Counted from the stretch's first letter, positions 1-7,125 are shown. The stretch is 18,037 nt of DNA from Pedobacter sp. UBA5917 (GCF_002432345.1 NZ_DJDT01000316.1:1-18037); one strand, 5' to 3'. Numbers and translations: made by a program. The notes: generated by a model not told the origin, from the letters alone.

Positions 1-3
1 AAT

Positions 4-18
4 AAATTCAGGGTGACG
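4..18. repeat. Fragment of REP-like inverted-repeat family (end piece)
   Basis: The 15 bases AAATTCAGGGTGACG are the exact reverse complement of the left end of the complete element at 7626-7640. The fragment lies 6 bp beyond the stop codon of the minus-strand lipoprotein gene. It may continue to the left of the window. It is short, so chance similarity cannot be excluded, but the same TGACG/CGTCA end recurs elsewhere in the window. Confidence 0.5.
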
Positions 19-24
19 GCTTTT

Positions 25-1665
25 TTATGGCGTAGGAGGTGGTATCACCAATGGGTCTTCGCGTTCCCAGTTTGGTTTTAAATCCAATAAGGCTTTTAAA
101 TACCATACTTTTTCAGGTTGGTAACCCCCTTTAACACTACCGGTATCCCAGATTCCGTTTTTATTTTCATCGTAAACTACCCTTAACATATATTTCCCTG
201 CGGGATACTTTGAAAAGGTAATCTTCGAATTTTTATTGATCGGATACGATTTTATAATGTCTTTTTTCTCGGTTAAGAACTGCACCACATAATTTTTACT
301 CGTATCGGGCACAGTTACATTTAATACAAGTGTGGTGTATGCATCCTGGCTTTCAAGCGTAAATTTCTTAGGTATATCTTTGTTCTTGGCATTAAAGATA
401 GCGGTAAAAGCACCTGCACCTAACTTTAAATCATAAGTTCTTTTAACCTTCCACGGGTATTTTATATAGTATTTCTGTTGATCAACACTGTCTTTTATCA
501 GTTCGAAGTTAGTGCGTTTTACCGAATCTTCGAGCAAGGTAATTTTAGATGGATCTGCAGCTGTCATCGGAAAAGGAAATATTAACGTAAGCTGCTGGAA
601 GGGATTTAATTTTCCTCCCGAAAGGTTATCGTTAATGGTTACATCGCGTGTATAGGTATCTTTTTTACCACGGGTAAAGTTCAGGGTCTGTAATACTTTT
701 CCCTGGTCCTGGATGGCCAGTTTTACCGAATCGAAGCTTAAATCCTTTAACCATACTTTTGCGGTGTCGTTGTTCTTTGAAAAATGTACATACTTACCCA
801 CATCAACAGCAGGAGGATCGGTAACCGTAATTTTAGGGCTTTTAAGCTGCTGATTGAAGTTAATTGATATACTTCCATCATTATTAAGTTTTCTGTCGAC
901 CACGCGGAATTCTGGGGCCAATTCTTTAAATATCTGCAGGTTGATGTTATCCAGGTTTTTATCAATTACAATAGGATCTTTAATGAAGCCTACCTCGTCC
1001 GAAACCTGCTGATAGATCTTATCGCCACCACCGCTACTTTCTTTAATAGCATAAACTTTATAGGTGCCTTTTCTCAGGTTATTTAATTTATAAGTTCCGG
1101 CGCTATCGGTAGTTGCATAAATGGAAGGGCGTTTCTTTCCAAAAATGGTATCTCTTTCTAAAGGAAGAATTAAAACCGTAACATCTTTTTCAGCTTCGTC
1201 GCTCAGCGAATTGATCACTTTACCGCTGATGGAAAGCGAATCAATTTCAGGTCCGGTAGAAAAAACGTAAGATAAATTTTTAACTACATTACCTTCATTT
1301 ACATCGGCAATCGCTTTACCAAAATTTAAGGTATAAGTTGTATTTTTTTCCAGAGAATCCTGAAGTGCAATTTCGAGTCTTTTCTGACGCTTCTTTAAAA
1401 CCGGAAGTTTTTCCTGGTCGGGAGAAATAGAAAATTCCTTAAACTCATCTTTGATATTAAAATACTCATCAAACTCAATTACGATTTTTTTTGCGTTAAA
1501 ATTCCTAGTCTGATTTTTTGGTGTCATACTTAAAACTTTTGGTGGCTTGGTATCTTTTGGTCCACCCTGTGGGCTTTGGATACTCGCACAACCAAAAAAT
1601 AGGAGCAGGGCTGAAAAAGCCGATAAAATTTTAAGGTTAAAATACTGATCTTTTAAATTTGGCAT
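25..1665 (-). CDS. Ig-like domain lipoprotein (SbsA/Big_5 type), probable outer-membrane or periplasmic protein
   Basis: This 546-residue protein begins with a short polar segment, a hydrophobic stretch (about 13-24) and a lipobox ending FFGC, so Cys26 is the predicted lipidation site. After it comes the CASIQSPQGGPKD-type start I associate with a conserved Bacteroidota family. Residues about 38-138 look like a bacterial Ig-like (Big_5/SbsA) domain, with DTKPPKVLSMTP and a closing YVFSTG strand. Residues about 145-245 resemble a carboxypeptidase-regulatory or SdrD-B-like beta-sandwich (SGKVINSL, then DSAGTYKLNNL and GTYKVYAI). A second such module near the C-terminus contains DENKNGIWDTG. No enzyme motif is visible, so the function is unknown; a structural or cell-envelope role is inferred. 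It lies 121 bp downstream of mnmG on the same strand, and no consensus promoter is seen in the gap, so co-transcription is possible. Confidence 0.85.
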   Translation of the reverse strand: MPNLKDQYFNLKILSAFSALLLFFGCASIQSPQGGPKDTKPPKVLSMTPKNQTRNFNAKKIVIEFDEYFNIKDEFKEFSISPDQEKLPVLKKRQKRLEIALQDSLEKNTTYTLNFGKAIADVNEGNVVKNLSYVFSTGPEIDSLSISGKVINSLSDEAEKDVTVLILPLERDTIFGKKRPSIYATTDSAGTYKLNNLRKGTYKVYAIKESSGGGDKIYQQVSDEVGFIKDPIVIDKNLDNINLQIFKELAPEFRVVDRKLNNDGSISINFNQQLKSPKITVTDPPAVDVGKYVHFSKNNDTAKVWLKDLSFDSVKLAIQDQGKVLQTLNFTRGKKDTYTRDVTINDNLSGGKLNPFQQLTLIFPFPMTAADPSKITLLEDSVKRTNFELIKDSVDQQKYYIKYPWKVKRTYDLKLGAGAFTAIFNAKNKDIPKKFTLESQDAYTTLVLNVTVPDTSKNYVVQFLTEKKDIIKSYPINKNSKITFSKYPAGKYMLRVVYDENKNGIWDTGSVKGGYQPEKVWYLKALLDLKPNWEREDPLVIPPPTP

Positions 1666-1786
1666 ATTTTAAACGTTCTGACGAATTTTTATACTTTTTG
1701 GAACTCTAACATTAAAAAATCTTTTTATTGCTTTATATCGATTTATTTAAAGTCTATTTTTATTTAGTTAAGTATTTGATAATCAG

Positions 1787-3649
1787 TTACTTATTAATAT
1801 AGACCATTAAAACCGATATATCTGAGGGCGAAACACCTGAAATCCTTGAAGCCTGACCTAAAGTGCGTGGTTTTATCTTAAATAATTTTTCACGGGCCTC
1901 TTTTGAAATGGAAACAATTTTATTATAATCAAAATCTGGTTTGATTTCTTTGTCTTCCATTTTCAGCATCTTCGCTACAATTTCATTTTCTTTCTCAAAA
2001 TAGCTTTCGTATTTAATTTTGATTTCGGCCTGCTCAATTGTTTCATTATCTAAATCTTTTGTAGCTTCAGCTAAGGGTTTACTTACTTTAATCAGATCCT
2101 GTAAACCAACGTGCGGTCTTCCAACCAGACTATGGATTTTTACATTTTGATTTAAAGCGCTCGATCCTAAACTTTCGAGCATCGGATTTGCATCGCCCAT
2201 TTCTATACCCTGGTTTTTGGTAAACTTAACGAGTGCATCTGCATTTGCAATTTTCTGATTTACCTTTTCTAAACGCTCATCAGAAATTAATCCCAGCTCA
2301 TGGCCAATAGGAGAGAGGCGGATATCCGCATTATCCTGTCTCAATAATAAACGGTGTTCGGCTCTTGAAGTGAACATGCGATAAGGCTCTTCGGTTCCTT
2401 TAGTTACCAGGTCATCAATTAAAACACCGATATAACTTTCTGATCTTTTCATGATCAGTTCGTGTTTATCATTGATTTTTTGGTGTGCATTTATTCCCGC
2501 CATAAAACCTTGACAAGCGGCTTCTTCATATCCTGTAGTTCCGTTGATTTGCCCAGCCAAAAATAAATTGCTGATCAATTTAGTTTCTAAGGTTAACGAT
2601 AATTGGGTAGGTGGGAAGAAATCGTATTCGATGGCATAACCTGGTCTGAACATTTTTGCCTGCTCAAAACCTGGTATTAATCTTAGTGCTTTGAATTGTA
2701 CATCCTCCGGAAGGGAAGTTGAAAATCCATTTACATAAATTTCACAGGTGTTCCATCCTTCAGGTTCAACGAAAATCTGGTGACGATCGCGCTCTGCAAA
2801 ACGGTTAATTTTGTCTTCAATGGATGGGCAATACCTCGGTCCTAAACCTTTAATGCGACCGGTAAACATTGGTGATTTTTCGAATCCTTCTTTCAAAGTT
2901 TCGTGTACTTCGCTATTGGTATAAGTAATCCAGCAGCAGCGTTGGTCAGTAGTAACGGGCGTATCTGTGAAAGAGAATTTACTTCTATCTTCATCGCCCC
3001 ATTGCTCTTCCATTTTAGAATAATCCAAACTTCTTCCGTCAACGCGGGGGGGAGTACCAGTTTTCATACGACCAGATTCCATACCAAGCTCTACCAATTG
3101 TTCGGTAATTCCTGTTGAAGATCTTTCTGCTGTTCTACCACCACCAAACTTTTTCTCTCCAATGTGGATCACACCATTCAAAAAAGTTCCATTGGTAAGT
3201 ACCACTGCTGTGCTTTCGATCTCAATACCTAAAGATGTTTTAACGCCATATACGGTATTATCTTTCACCAACAAACCGACAACACTGTCTTGCCAGACAT
3301 CTACATTAGGTGTGTTCTCTAAGGCTAATCTCCATTCTTCTGCAAAGCGCATTCTATCAATCTGTGCCCTTGGGCTCCACATTGCAGGGCCTTTAGATTT
3401 ATTCAGCATTCTGAATTGAATGGTCGATTTATCTGATATAATTCCGGAGTATCCACCTAGTGCATCAACCTCGCGAACAATCTGGCCTTTAGCTACACCA
3501 CCCATTGCGGGGTTACAACTCATTTGGGCAATGGTGCCCATATTCATTGTTATTAGTAAAACAGATGATCCTAAGTTGGCAGCAGCAGCAGCAGCTTCAC
3601 AGCCTGCATGGCCTGCACCAACAACAATCAAATCGTATTTTGAAAACAT
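1787..3649 (-). CDS. mnmG: tRNA uridine-5-carboxymethylaminomethyl(34) synthesis enzyme MnmG (GidA)
   Basis: MnmG is the FAD-dependent partner of MnmE. Together they add the (carboxymethyl)aminomethyl group to the wobble uridine U34 of certain tRNAs in the cytoplasm. The 620-residue length matches the family. Visible landmarks are the FAD-binding GAGHAG (11-16), CNPAMGGVAKGQ with Cys45, the conserved NKSKGPAMWSPRAQIDR segment (83-99), GRMKTGTPPRVDGRSLDY (193-210), GPRYCPSIEDK with Cys274, and FLAGQINGTTGYEEAACQG (363-381). Cys45 and Cys274 correspond to the two catalytically important cysteines of the E. coli enzyme (Cys47 and Cys277). The helical C-terminal MnmE/tRNA-binding part is present. 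The ATG start sits directly before FSKYDLIVVGAG, the usual family N-terminus. Upstream lies a 201-bp gap with two parS-like sites, the nearer one only 21 bp from the start codon, so ParB binding could affect expression. Confidence 0.98.
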   Translation of the reverse strand: MFSKYDLIVVGAGHAGCEAAAAAANLGSSVLLITMNMGTIAQMSCNPAMGGVAKGQIVREVDALGGYSGIISDKSTIQFRMLNKSKGPAMWSPRAQIDRMRFAEEWRLALENTPNVDVWQDSVVGLLVKDNTVYGVKTSLGIEIESTAVVLTNGTFLNGVIHIGEKKFGGGRTAERSSTGITEQLVELGMESGRMKTGTPPRVDGRSLDYSKMEEQWGDEDRSKFSFTDTPVTTDQRCCWITYTNSEVHETLKEGFEKSPMFTGRIKGLGPRYCPSIEDKINRFAERDRHQIFVEPEGWNTCEIYVNGFSTSLPEDVQFKALRLIPGFEQAKMFRPGYAIEYDFFPPTQLSLTLETKLISNLFLAGQINGTTGYEEAACQGFMAGINAHQKINDKHELIMKRSESYIGVLIDDLVTKGTEEPYRMFTSRAEHRLLLRQDNADIRLSPIGHELGLISDERLEKVNQKIANADALVKFTKNQGIEMGDANPMLESLGSSALNQNVKIHSLVGRPHVGLQDLIKVSKPLAEATKDLDNETIEQAEIKIKYESYFEKENEIVAKMLKMEDKEIKPDFDYNKIVSISKEAREKLFKIKPRTLGQASRISGVSPSDISVLMVYINK

Positions 3650-3669
3650 TTTATTATATATTTCTTTAA

Positions 3670-3685
3670 TGTTCCACGTGGAACA
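3670..3685. promoter_or_regulatory. parS-like ParB binding site 1 (perfect palindrome)
   Basis: TGTTCCACGTGGAACA is a perfect 16-bp palindrome. It differs from the Bacillus subtilis parS (TGTTCCACGTGAAACA) at one position. It lies 20 bp upstream of the mnmG start codon, within the likely leader or promoter. parS sites load ParB for chromosome segregation and are known to cluster near replication origins, where gidA/mnmG and parAB genes often lie. ParB binding here is inferred from the match and its partner site. Confidence 0.8.
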
Positions 3686-3754
3686 ATTTGTTTTTGTTTA
3701 ATTTTTACCCTGTATTAACTCTAGTAAAATAAAAGATTTAGTTTCTTTTGCTTT

Positions 3755-3780
3755 ACCCTTCGACTACGCTCAGGGTGACA
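3755..3780. repeat. Fragment of REP-like element (CCCTTCGACTACGCTCAGGG hairpin half)
   Basis: The segment can fold as ACCCT...AGGGT and ends in TCAGGGTGACA, sharing the AGGGTGAC end with the fragment at 4-18 and, inverted, with the element at 7626-7702. It lies about 70 bp beyond the stop of the ABC-F gene, between the two parS-like sites. I recognise CTTCGACTACGCTCAGGGTGACA-type sequences as a dispersed repeat common in Bacteroidota genomes. It is probably a partial copy. Confidence 0.6.
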
Positions 3781-3800
3781 GTTCTCTTTAATTTTGCTAA

Positions 3801-3816
3801 TGTTCCACGTGAAACA
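3801..3816. promoter_or_regulatory. parS site 2 (identical to the B. subtilis parS 16-mer)
   Basis: TGTTCCACGTGAAACA matches the classic Bacillus parS sequence at all 16 positions. It lies 131 bp (start to start) from the similar site at 3670-3685, in the same intergenic gap between mnmG and the ABC-F gene. A degenerate half-site (ACGTGGAAAACA, 3819-3830) follows directly. A full match in a non-coding gap with a second near-match beside it makes chance unlikely. The role as a ParB nucleation site is established for this sequence in other bacteria and inferred here. Confidence 0.87.
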
Positions 3817-3850
3817 TAACGTGGAAAACAGGATAGAATTGTTTAGTATT

Positions 3851-5713
3851 CTATTCTGAAAGCTCCAGCCAGCGCATAGTATATTCATCCAGTTTCGCTT
3901 GCAGGTTTTCTATCTCACTCGAAATTTCCTGAATTTTTACATAGTCTGTTGCATCGATATTGTTTAGGGTTTTGGTGAGGTTGGCTATTTTAGCTTCTGC
4001 TTCTTCCATACCTTTTTCGCTATCTTCTAATTCTTTTTGCTCTTTAAAACTTAATTTTTTTGCAGCTTTAACCGGTGCTTGCTCTATAACGGTGGTAGGA
4101 TTTTTCTTGGTTTCTGGTTTAGCTTTTGGTTGCTCTAAACTTAAGCGGTATTCAGAATAGTTACCATTATAAATTTTAACAACACCTTCGCCTTCCATGA
4201 TAAATAGCTGATCGCTCATTTTGTCGAGCAGATACCTATCGTGAGATACCAGCATTAAAATGCCCGGGAAGTTTTCTAAAAATTCTTCAAGTACATTTAG
4301 GGTGTCGATATCCAAGTCGTTTGTTGGCTCATCCAGAATTAGGAAGTTTGGATTTTGCATCAACACTTTCATCAGGTTCAAACGTTTCTTTTCACCACCA
4401 CTTAATTTCTCAACCATACCATGTTGTTTCTTTGGCGGAAATAGAAATAAAGTTAATAGGGCAGAAGCTGTGATCACTGAACCATCTGCCATCTTGATAA
4501 ATTCGGCATCCGATTTTACAATATCAATTACACGTTCTTTTGGATCGAAAGTTAAACCGCCCTGTTTATAATAACCAAATACGGTAGTTTCTCCAGTATC
4601 TACGGTTCCGCTATCTGGCTTTAAATTGCTGGTAATGATATTTAAAAGTGTAGATTTTCCTGTTCCATTTTTTCCTGCCAAGCCAATACGATCACCTTTT
4701 TTAAAGGTGTAGCTAAAATCGTTTATAATAGGGCGGCCATCAAATGCTTTTGCTACGTGTTCAACCTCAATAATCTTCCCACCTTGGCGAGACATCTTCA
4801 TTTGTAGGTTAATACTCTGATTATCAGACTTTTTCTTTGATTTTTCCTCTAATTCGTAAAAAGCATTGATTCTGGCGTTAGATTTTGTTCCACGAGCCTG
4901 TGGCATGCGCCTCATCCACTCCAATTCTTTCTTTAATAGCTGTTGGTTCTTATGTAAAACAGTGGCGTCTAACGCTTCTCTTTCCGATTTTTTCTCCAGG
5001 TAGTAAGCATAGTTTCCGTTGTAGTTAAAAATTTTACCTCTATCCAGTTCTACTATCGTGTTGCAAACGTTATCCAAAAAGTACCTATCGTGGGTTACCA
5101 ATAGAATTGTTTTTTGTCCGGTGGTTAATAGTTTTTCCAGCCATTCAATGGTATCAATATCCAAATGGTTGGTTGGCTCATCAAGCACCAAGATTTCAGG
5201 ATCTTCGATCAACAATTTAGCTAAAGCCAAACGTTTCTTTTGCCCACCCGATAGGGTAGATATTTTCTGTTGAAGATGGGTAATGCCCATCCGGTTGAGG
5301 ATGGTTTTAATTTCATGCTCATATTCCCAGGCATTATGCTCGCTTAATTCTTCATACAAACGGTTAAGCGTTTTTTCATCCGGATTGGGGTCTTCGATCA
5401 GTTCTTCATATTCCTTAATCAGCTGTTGTTGTTTATTCTCCAGAGAAAAAATATGATCGCTAATTGAAAAGCCTTCGGTAAACTGAGGTTCCTGATCAAG
5501 AAAACCAATTTTAACGGCTTTGTTTTTTACAATTTTACCTTCAAGCGGAGGGAACCTTTCGGCAAGTAATTTCAAAAGTGTACTCTTACCTGCACCATTG
5601 ATTCCAACCAACGCTACACGCTGACCAGAGTTGATACCCAGGGTTAAATTTTTAAATAGCCATTCGTCATGGTAACCATGTCCTAAGCCTTCTGCCGCAA
5701 TTAGTGTGCTCAA
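3851..5713 (-). CDS. ABC-F family ATPase, Uup-type (ribosome-associated)
   Basis: This soluble 620-residue protein has two ATP-binding cassettes and no membrane segments, the ABC-F layout of ribosome-binding translation factors. Cassette 1 has Walker A GINGAGKST (37-45), signature LSGGQ (154-158) and Walker B ILVLDEP (174-180). Cassette 2 has GKNGTGKST (347-355), LSGGE (437-441) and LILDEP (458-463). The linker (about 235-310), with EWMRRMPQARGTKSNARI, resembles the Uup linker that contacts ribosomal tRNA. The charged coiled coil at about 555-615 resembles the Uup C-terminal domain, reported to bind DNA. The start codon is TTG: no ATG lies in frame between it and an upstream stop (TAA at 5732-5734), and the protein begins right before the first beta strand. 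All ATPase motifs look intact. The exact role (stalled-ribosome relief, Uup-like, or antibiotic protection) cannot be fixed from sequence; Uup-like is the best fit. Confidence 0.93.
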   Translation of the reverse strand: MSTLIAAEGLGHGYHDEWLFKNLTLGINSGQRVALVGINGAGKSTLLKLLAERFPPLEGKIVKNKAVKIGFLDQEPQFTEGFSISDHIFSLENKQQQLIKEYEELIEDPNPDEKTLNRLYEELSEHNAWEYEHEIKTILNRMGITHLQQKISTLSGGQKKRLALAKLLIEDPEILVLDEPTNHLDIDTIEWLEKLLTTGQKTILLVTHDRYFLDNVCNTIVELDRGKIFNYNGNYAYYLEKKSEREALDATVLHKNQQLLKKELEWMRRMPQARGTKSNARINAFYELEEKSKKKSDNQSINLQMKMSRQGGKIIEVEHVAKAFDGRPIINDFSYTFKKGDRIGLAGKNGTGKSTLLNIITSNLKPDSGTVDTGETTVFGYYKQGGLTFDPKERVIDIVKSDAEFIKMADGSVITASALLTLFLFPPKKQHGMVEKLSGGEKKRLNLMKVLMQNPNFLILDEPTNDLDIDTLNVLEEFLENFPGILMLVSHDRYLLDKMSDQLFIMEGEGVVKIYNGNYSEYRLSLEQPKAKPETKKNPTTVIEQAPVKAAKKLSFKEQKELEDSEKGMEEAEAKIANLTKTLNNIDATDYVKIQEISSEIENLQAKLDEYTMRWLELSE

Positions 5714-5750
5714 TTTTTTTGTATTTCGGATTTATAAAGGAAAATTAGTG

Positions 5751-5776
5751 CAAAGGTAAGTATAAATTAGTTGCAA
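5751..5776 (-). promoter_or_regulatory. Candidate Bacteroidota-type promoter of the ABC-F gene
   Basis: On the minus strand, TACCTTTG (5751-5758) matches the Bacteroidota -7 consensus TAnnTTTG and is followed by CAC. A TTG at 5774-5776 lies 15 bp upstream, closer than the usual 19-21 bp, so the -33 part is weak. The predicted transcript would start about 30 bases before the TTG start codon at 5713. Confidence 0.55.
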
Positions 5777-5842
5777 CGGCATATTCAATGTTGAAAGGAC
5801 TTCTGTATCAGGTAAAAATGGCAAAAACTTGATTGATGGGTA

Positions 5843-5928
5843 GCCACAGATGCACGTGTTAGGACGGAATATTTAATTTGTTTGTTTTGTTGCCATCTTT
5901 GCCACAGAGACACATATTAAAACGGAAA
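5843..5928. repeat. Pair of diverged direct repeats (28 bp, period 58 bp)
   Basis: GCCACAGATGCAC...GGACGGAAT (5843-5870) and GCCACAGAGACAC...AAACGGAAA (5901-5928) agree at about 20 of 28 positions. The GCCACAGATGCACAGATTT-like core is a dispersed repeat I associate with Bacteroidota intergenic DNA, and a related piece lies near 6013-6035. No function is apparent. Confidence 0.5.
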
Positions 5929-5945
5929 AGCCTTTTATTCGTTTT

Positions 5946-5972
5946 GTCATCCTGGGCGGAGACGAAGGATCT
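5946..5972. repeat. REP-like half element (GTCATCCTG...GAAGGATCT)
   Basis: GTCATCCTG and GAAGGATCT flank GGCGGAGAC, giving an imperfect hairpin (ATCCT/AGGAT). The layout resembles the other repeats in the window, GTCA next to a short stem, with a GAGCGGAG-like core also seen at 7043-7050. It lies downstream of the GIN gene. It is probably a decayed, partial copy. Confidence 0.5.
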
Positions 5973-6088
5973 TTATTTGGCTACTTCTTTTTGTGTATTA
6001 GCTTTTTTTGCCGTGGATGCACAGATTTGCATGGAAGGTAATTGGTTCAGTAGTTCACTGGTTCATTCGGTATTGGTAAAGTAGCTAT

Positions 6089-6123
6089 AAAACAAAACAG
6101 CGGTTGGACTCGCTCCACCGCTG
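6089..6123 (-). terminator. Intrinsic terminator of the head-GIN gene
   Basis: Reading the minus strand, CAGCGGTGGA (6123-6114) pairs with TCCAACCGCTG (6108-6098) around a 5-base loop, with a single bulged base. A T-rich run, TTTTGTTTT (6097-6089), follows directly. The hairpin lies 43 bp after the stop codon of the gene ending at 6167. A GC-rich stem followed by a U-tract is the classic form of a Rho-independent terminator. Confidence 0.85.
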
Positions 6124-6166
6124 CTTCAATCATTAACTAAAACTAAACTTTTATCTTTTGTGATGC

Positions 6167-6799
6167 TTAGAAGATGGCTTCTAAAACATCAGCTTTAATA
6201 TCATTATATCTGTTTGCATTGTAAGTTGCAATTGGTGCTGCGCTTATATTGCTATCAGTTGCGGTGAAATCGTTTGTATTTACTTTTGCAACTGCTCCTA
6301 AAACTGCTGAATAACTTTCGGTAGAACCACTTAATGTTAAACTCGATGCACCGTTAATACTTGTATTTAGGTTTACTGTATTTGCTTTGATATCGGCAGT
6401 GGCACCATCATTTAAAACCACGTCCAGGTTTAACAGGTTAAAATTTCCGGCTGTTTTAACACTCGAAATGTTTGATGCTTCGATAGCAGTAAGGTTATTT
6501 ATGTGAGCGATTACGGTTAGGGGTTCTTTAGTGAAAGAACTGATCCTTAATTCGCCATCCTGTTGTTGTACCAATGCATTTTTTGCGTAGTAGTTATCGT
6601 AAACCTGAACGCTTTCTTTGGCATCCTGAACTAAAATTACTTTCACGTTTCCACTCACTTTAATTTTAGTGATGTTTTTAACCGAAGTAATATTGGTGTA
6701 ATTGCTGTTGTTTTCGTTTGCATTTGCTGCAACGCTTGCAGTACCTAAAATGATTGTTGTTAAGGCTGCTGCGAATAAGGTTTTAATAGAAGTTCTCAT
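6167..6799 (-). CDS. Secreted head-GIN domain protein (DUF2807 family)
   Basis: This 210-residue protein starts with a clear Sec signal peptide: MRTSIK, a hydrophobic core (about 8-25) and a likely cleavage after ANA (about residue 27). The mature part consists of regular short beta strands rich in N, T, S and A, such as ITKIKVSGNVKVILVQDAK, then GELRISSF, LTAIEASNISSVKTAGNF and NLNTSINGASSLTLSG. This repeated pattern matches the DUF2807/head-GIN fold, a beta-helix-like domain common in Bacteroidota surface or periplasmic proteins. The fold is recognised, but no molecular function is established, and I infer none. The gene stands alone: its own terminator follows it, and a tandem repeat that could be a regulator site lies 116-151 bp upstream. 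The ATG at 6799 directly precedes the signal peptide, which supports this start. Confidence 0.82.
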   Translation of the reverse strand: MRTSIKTLFAAALTTIILGTASVAANANENNSNYTNITSVKNITKIKVSGNVKVILVQDAKESVQVYDNYYAKNALVQQQDGELRISSFTKEPLTVIAHINNLTAIEASNISSVKTAGNFNLLNLDVVLNDGATADIKANTVNLNTSINGASSLTLSGSTESYSAVLGAVAKVNTNDFTATDSNISAAPIATYNANRYNDIKADVLEAIF

Positions 6800-6914
6800 G
6801 ACTTTATATTTTAAATTTTTAAATCTTTTTTGTGTTTTTTCGAATATAAGACTGAGGCAAACAGGAAAAGTTGCAGGCAGATTGGCTGTATTATACCAGC
6901 AGAGTGTAATTGTC

Positions 6915-6950
6915 GACGAACGCCCGTAACTTTTAGACGAACGCTCATAA
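6915..6950 (-). promoter_or_regulatory. Tandem direct repeats resembling a LytTR regulator binding site
   Basis: On the minus strand the 15-mers TTATGAGCGTTCGTC and TTACGGGCGTTCGTC (6950-6936 and 6929-6915) agree at 13 of 15 positions with a 21-bp period, about two helical turns. Their cores AGCGTTCGT and GGCGTTCGT fit 8 and 7 of the 9 positions of the published LytTR consensus ([TA][AC][CA]GTTN[AG][TG]), and LytTR sites are known as 9-bp direct repeats spaced by 12-13 bp. They lie upstream of the GIN gene, about 80-115 bp before its predicted transcription start. The site is seen; the regulator is inferred. Confidence 0.5.
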
Positions 6951-7031
6951 AAAATGAAAGGAGCAGGAGGGTATTTTGCTTTTAACTAGGAAGTTATGGT
7001 AATGGGAATGTCATGAAAGGAAGTCAAAACG

Positions 7032-7125
7032 TTCGTCATTTCGAGCGGAGTGCAACGAAGTCGAGAAATCTATTTCGAGATAGATCTCTCCATTCCACTG
7101 CGTTCCAGTCGAGATGAAAGACGAA
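7032..7125. repeat. REP/MITE-like inverted-repeat element, copy A
   Basis: The 94-bp unit is bounded by TTCGTC and GACGAA. Its centre folds into a strong hairpin: GAGAAATCTAT (7063-7073) pairs with ATAGATCTCTC (7080-7090), with one G-A mismatch. The right half (7078-7118) is about 85% identical to 7661-7701 of copy B. It starts 16 bp past the ybeY stop codon. No coding potential is seen. Non-autonomous spread by a transposase elsewhere in the genome is inferred. Confidence 0.75.

Larger units (their letters stand above)
5714..6166. other. Gene-free stretch with decayed repeats, ABC-F promoter and GIN-gene terminator
   Basis: No convincing gene is seen in these 453 bases. The one open frame on the plus strand (5878-6084) is made of repeat remnants and has no recognisable protein features. 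The stretch holds the promoter-like box of the ABC-F gene near its left end, a pair of diverged direct repeats (5843-5870 and 5901-5928), a GTCATCCTG...GAAGGATCT repeat half (5946-5972), a related GTGGATGCACAGATTTGCATGGA piece near 6013-6035, and a strong hairpin terminator at the right end. It reads as a graveyard of small dispersed repeats. Confidence 0.7.

Noticed and set aside
1666..1786. Promoter or terminator between the lipoprotein gene and mnmG
   Set aside because: The gap is AT-rich; no TAnnTTTG match and no GC-rich hairpin with a T-run were found, so neither is called.
2903..3701. Three plus-strand open frames opposite mnmG
   Set aside because: They are antisense to a highly conserved gene and encode no recognisable protein.
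3650..3850. Replication origin inside the window because of the parS pair
   Set aside because: No cluster of DnaA boxes (TTATCCACA-like) or AT-rich unwinding repeats was seen. The parS sites suggest origin proximity only.
3833..3854. ATAGAAT/ATTCTAT inverted repeat over the ABC-F stop codon as a terminator
   Set aside because: The 7-bp stem is purely AT-rich with one G-C pair, overlaps the stop codon and has no following T-run on the minus strand.
5878..6084. 68-codon plus-strand open frame between the ABC-F and GIN genes
   Set aside because: It is built from repeat remnants (GCCACAGAG..., GTCATCCTG..., GCACAGATTTGCATGG) and has no start context or protein features.
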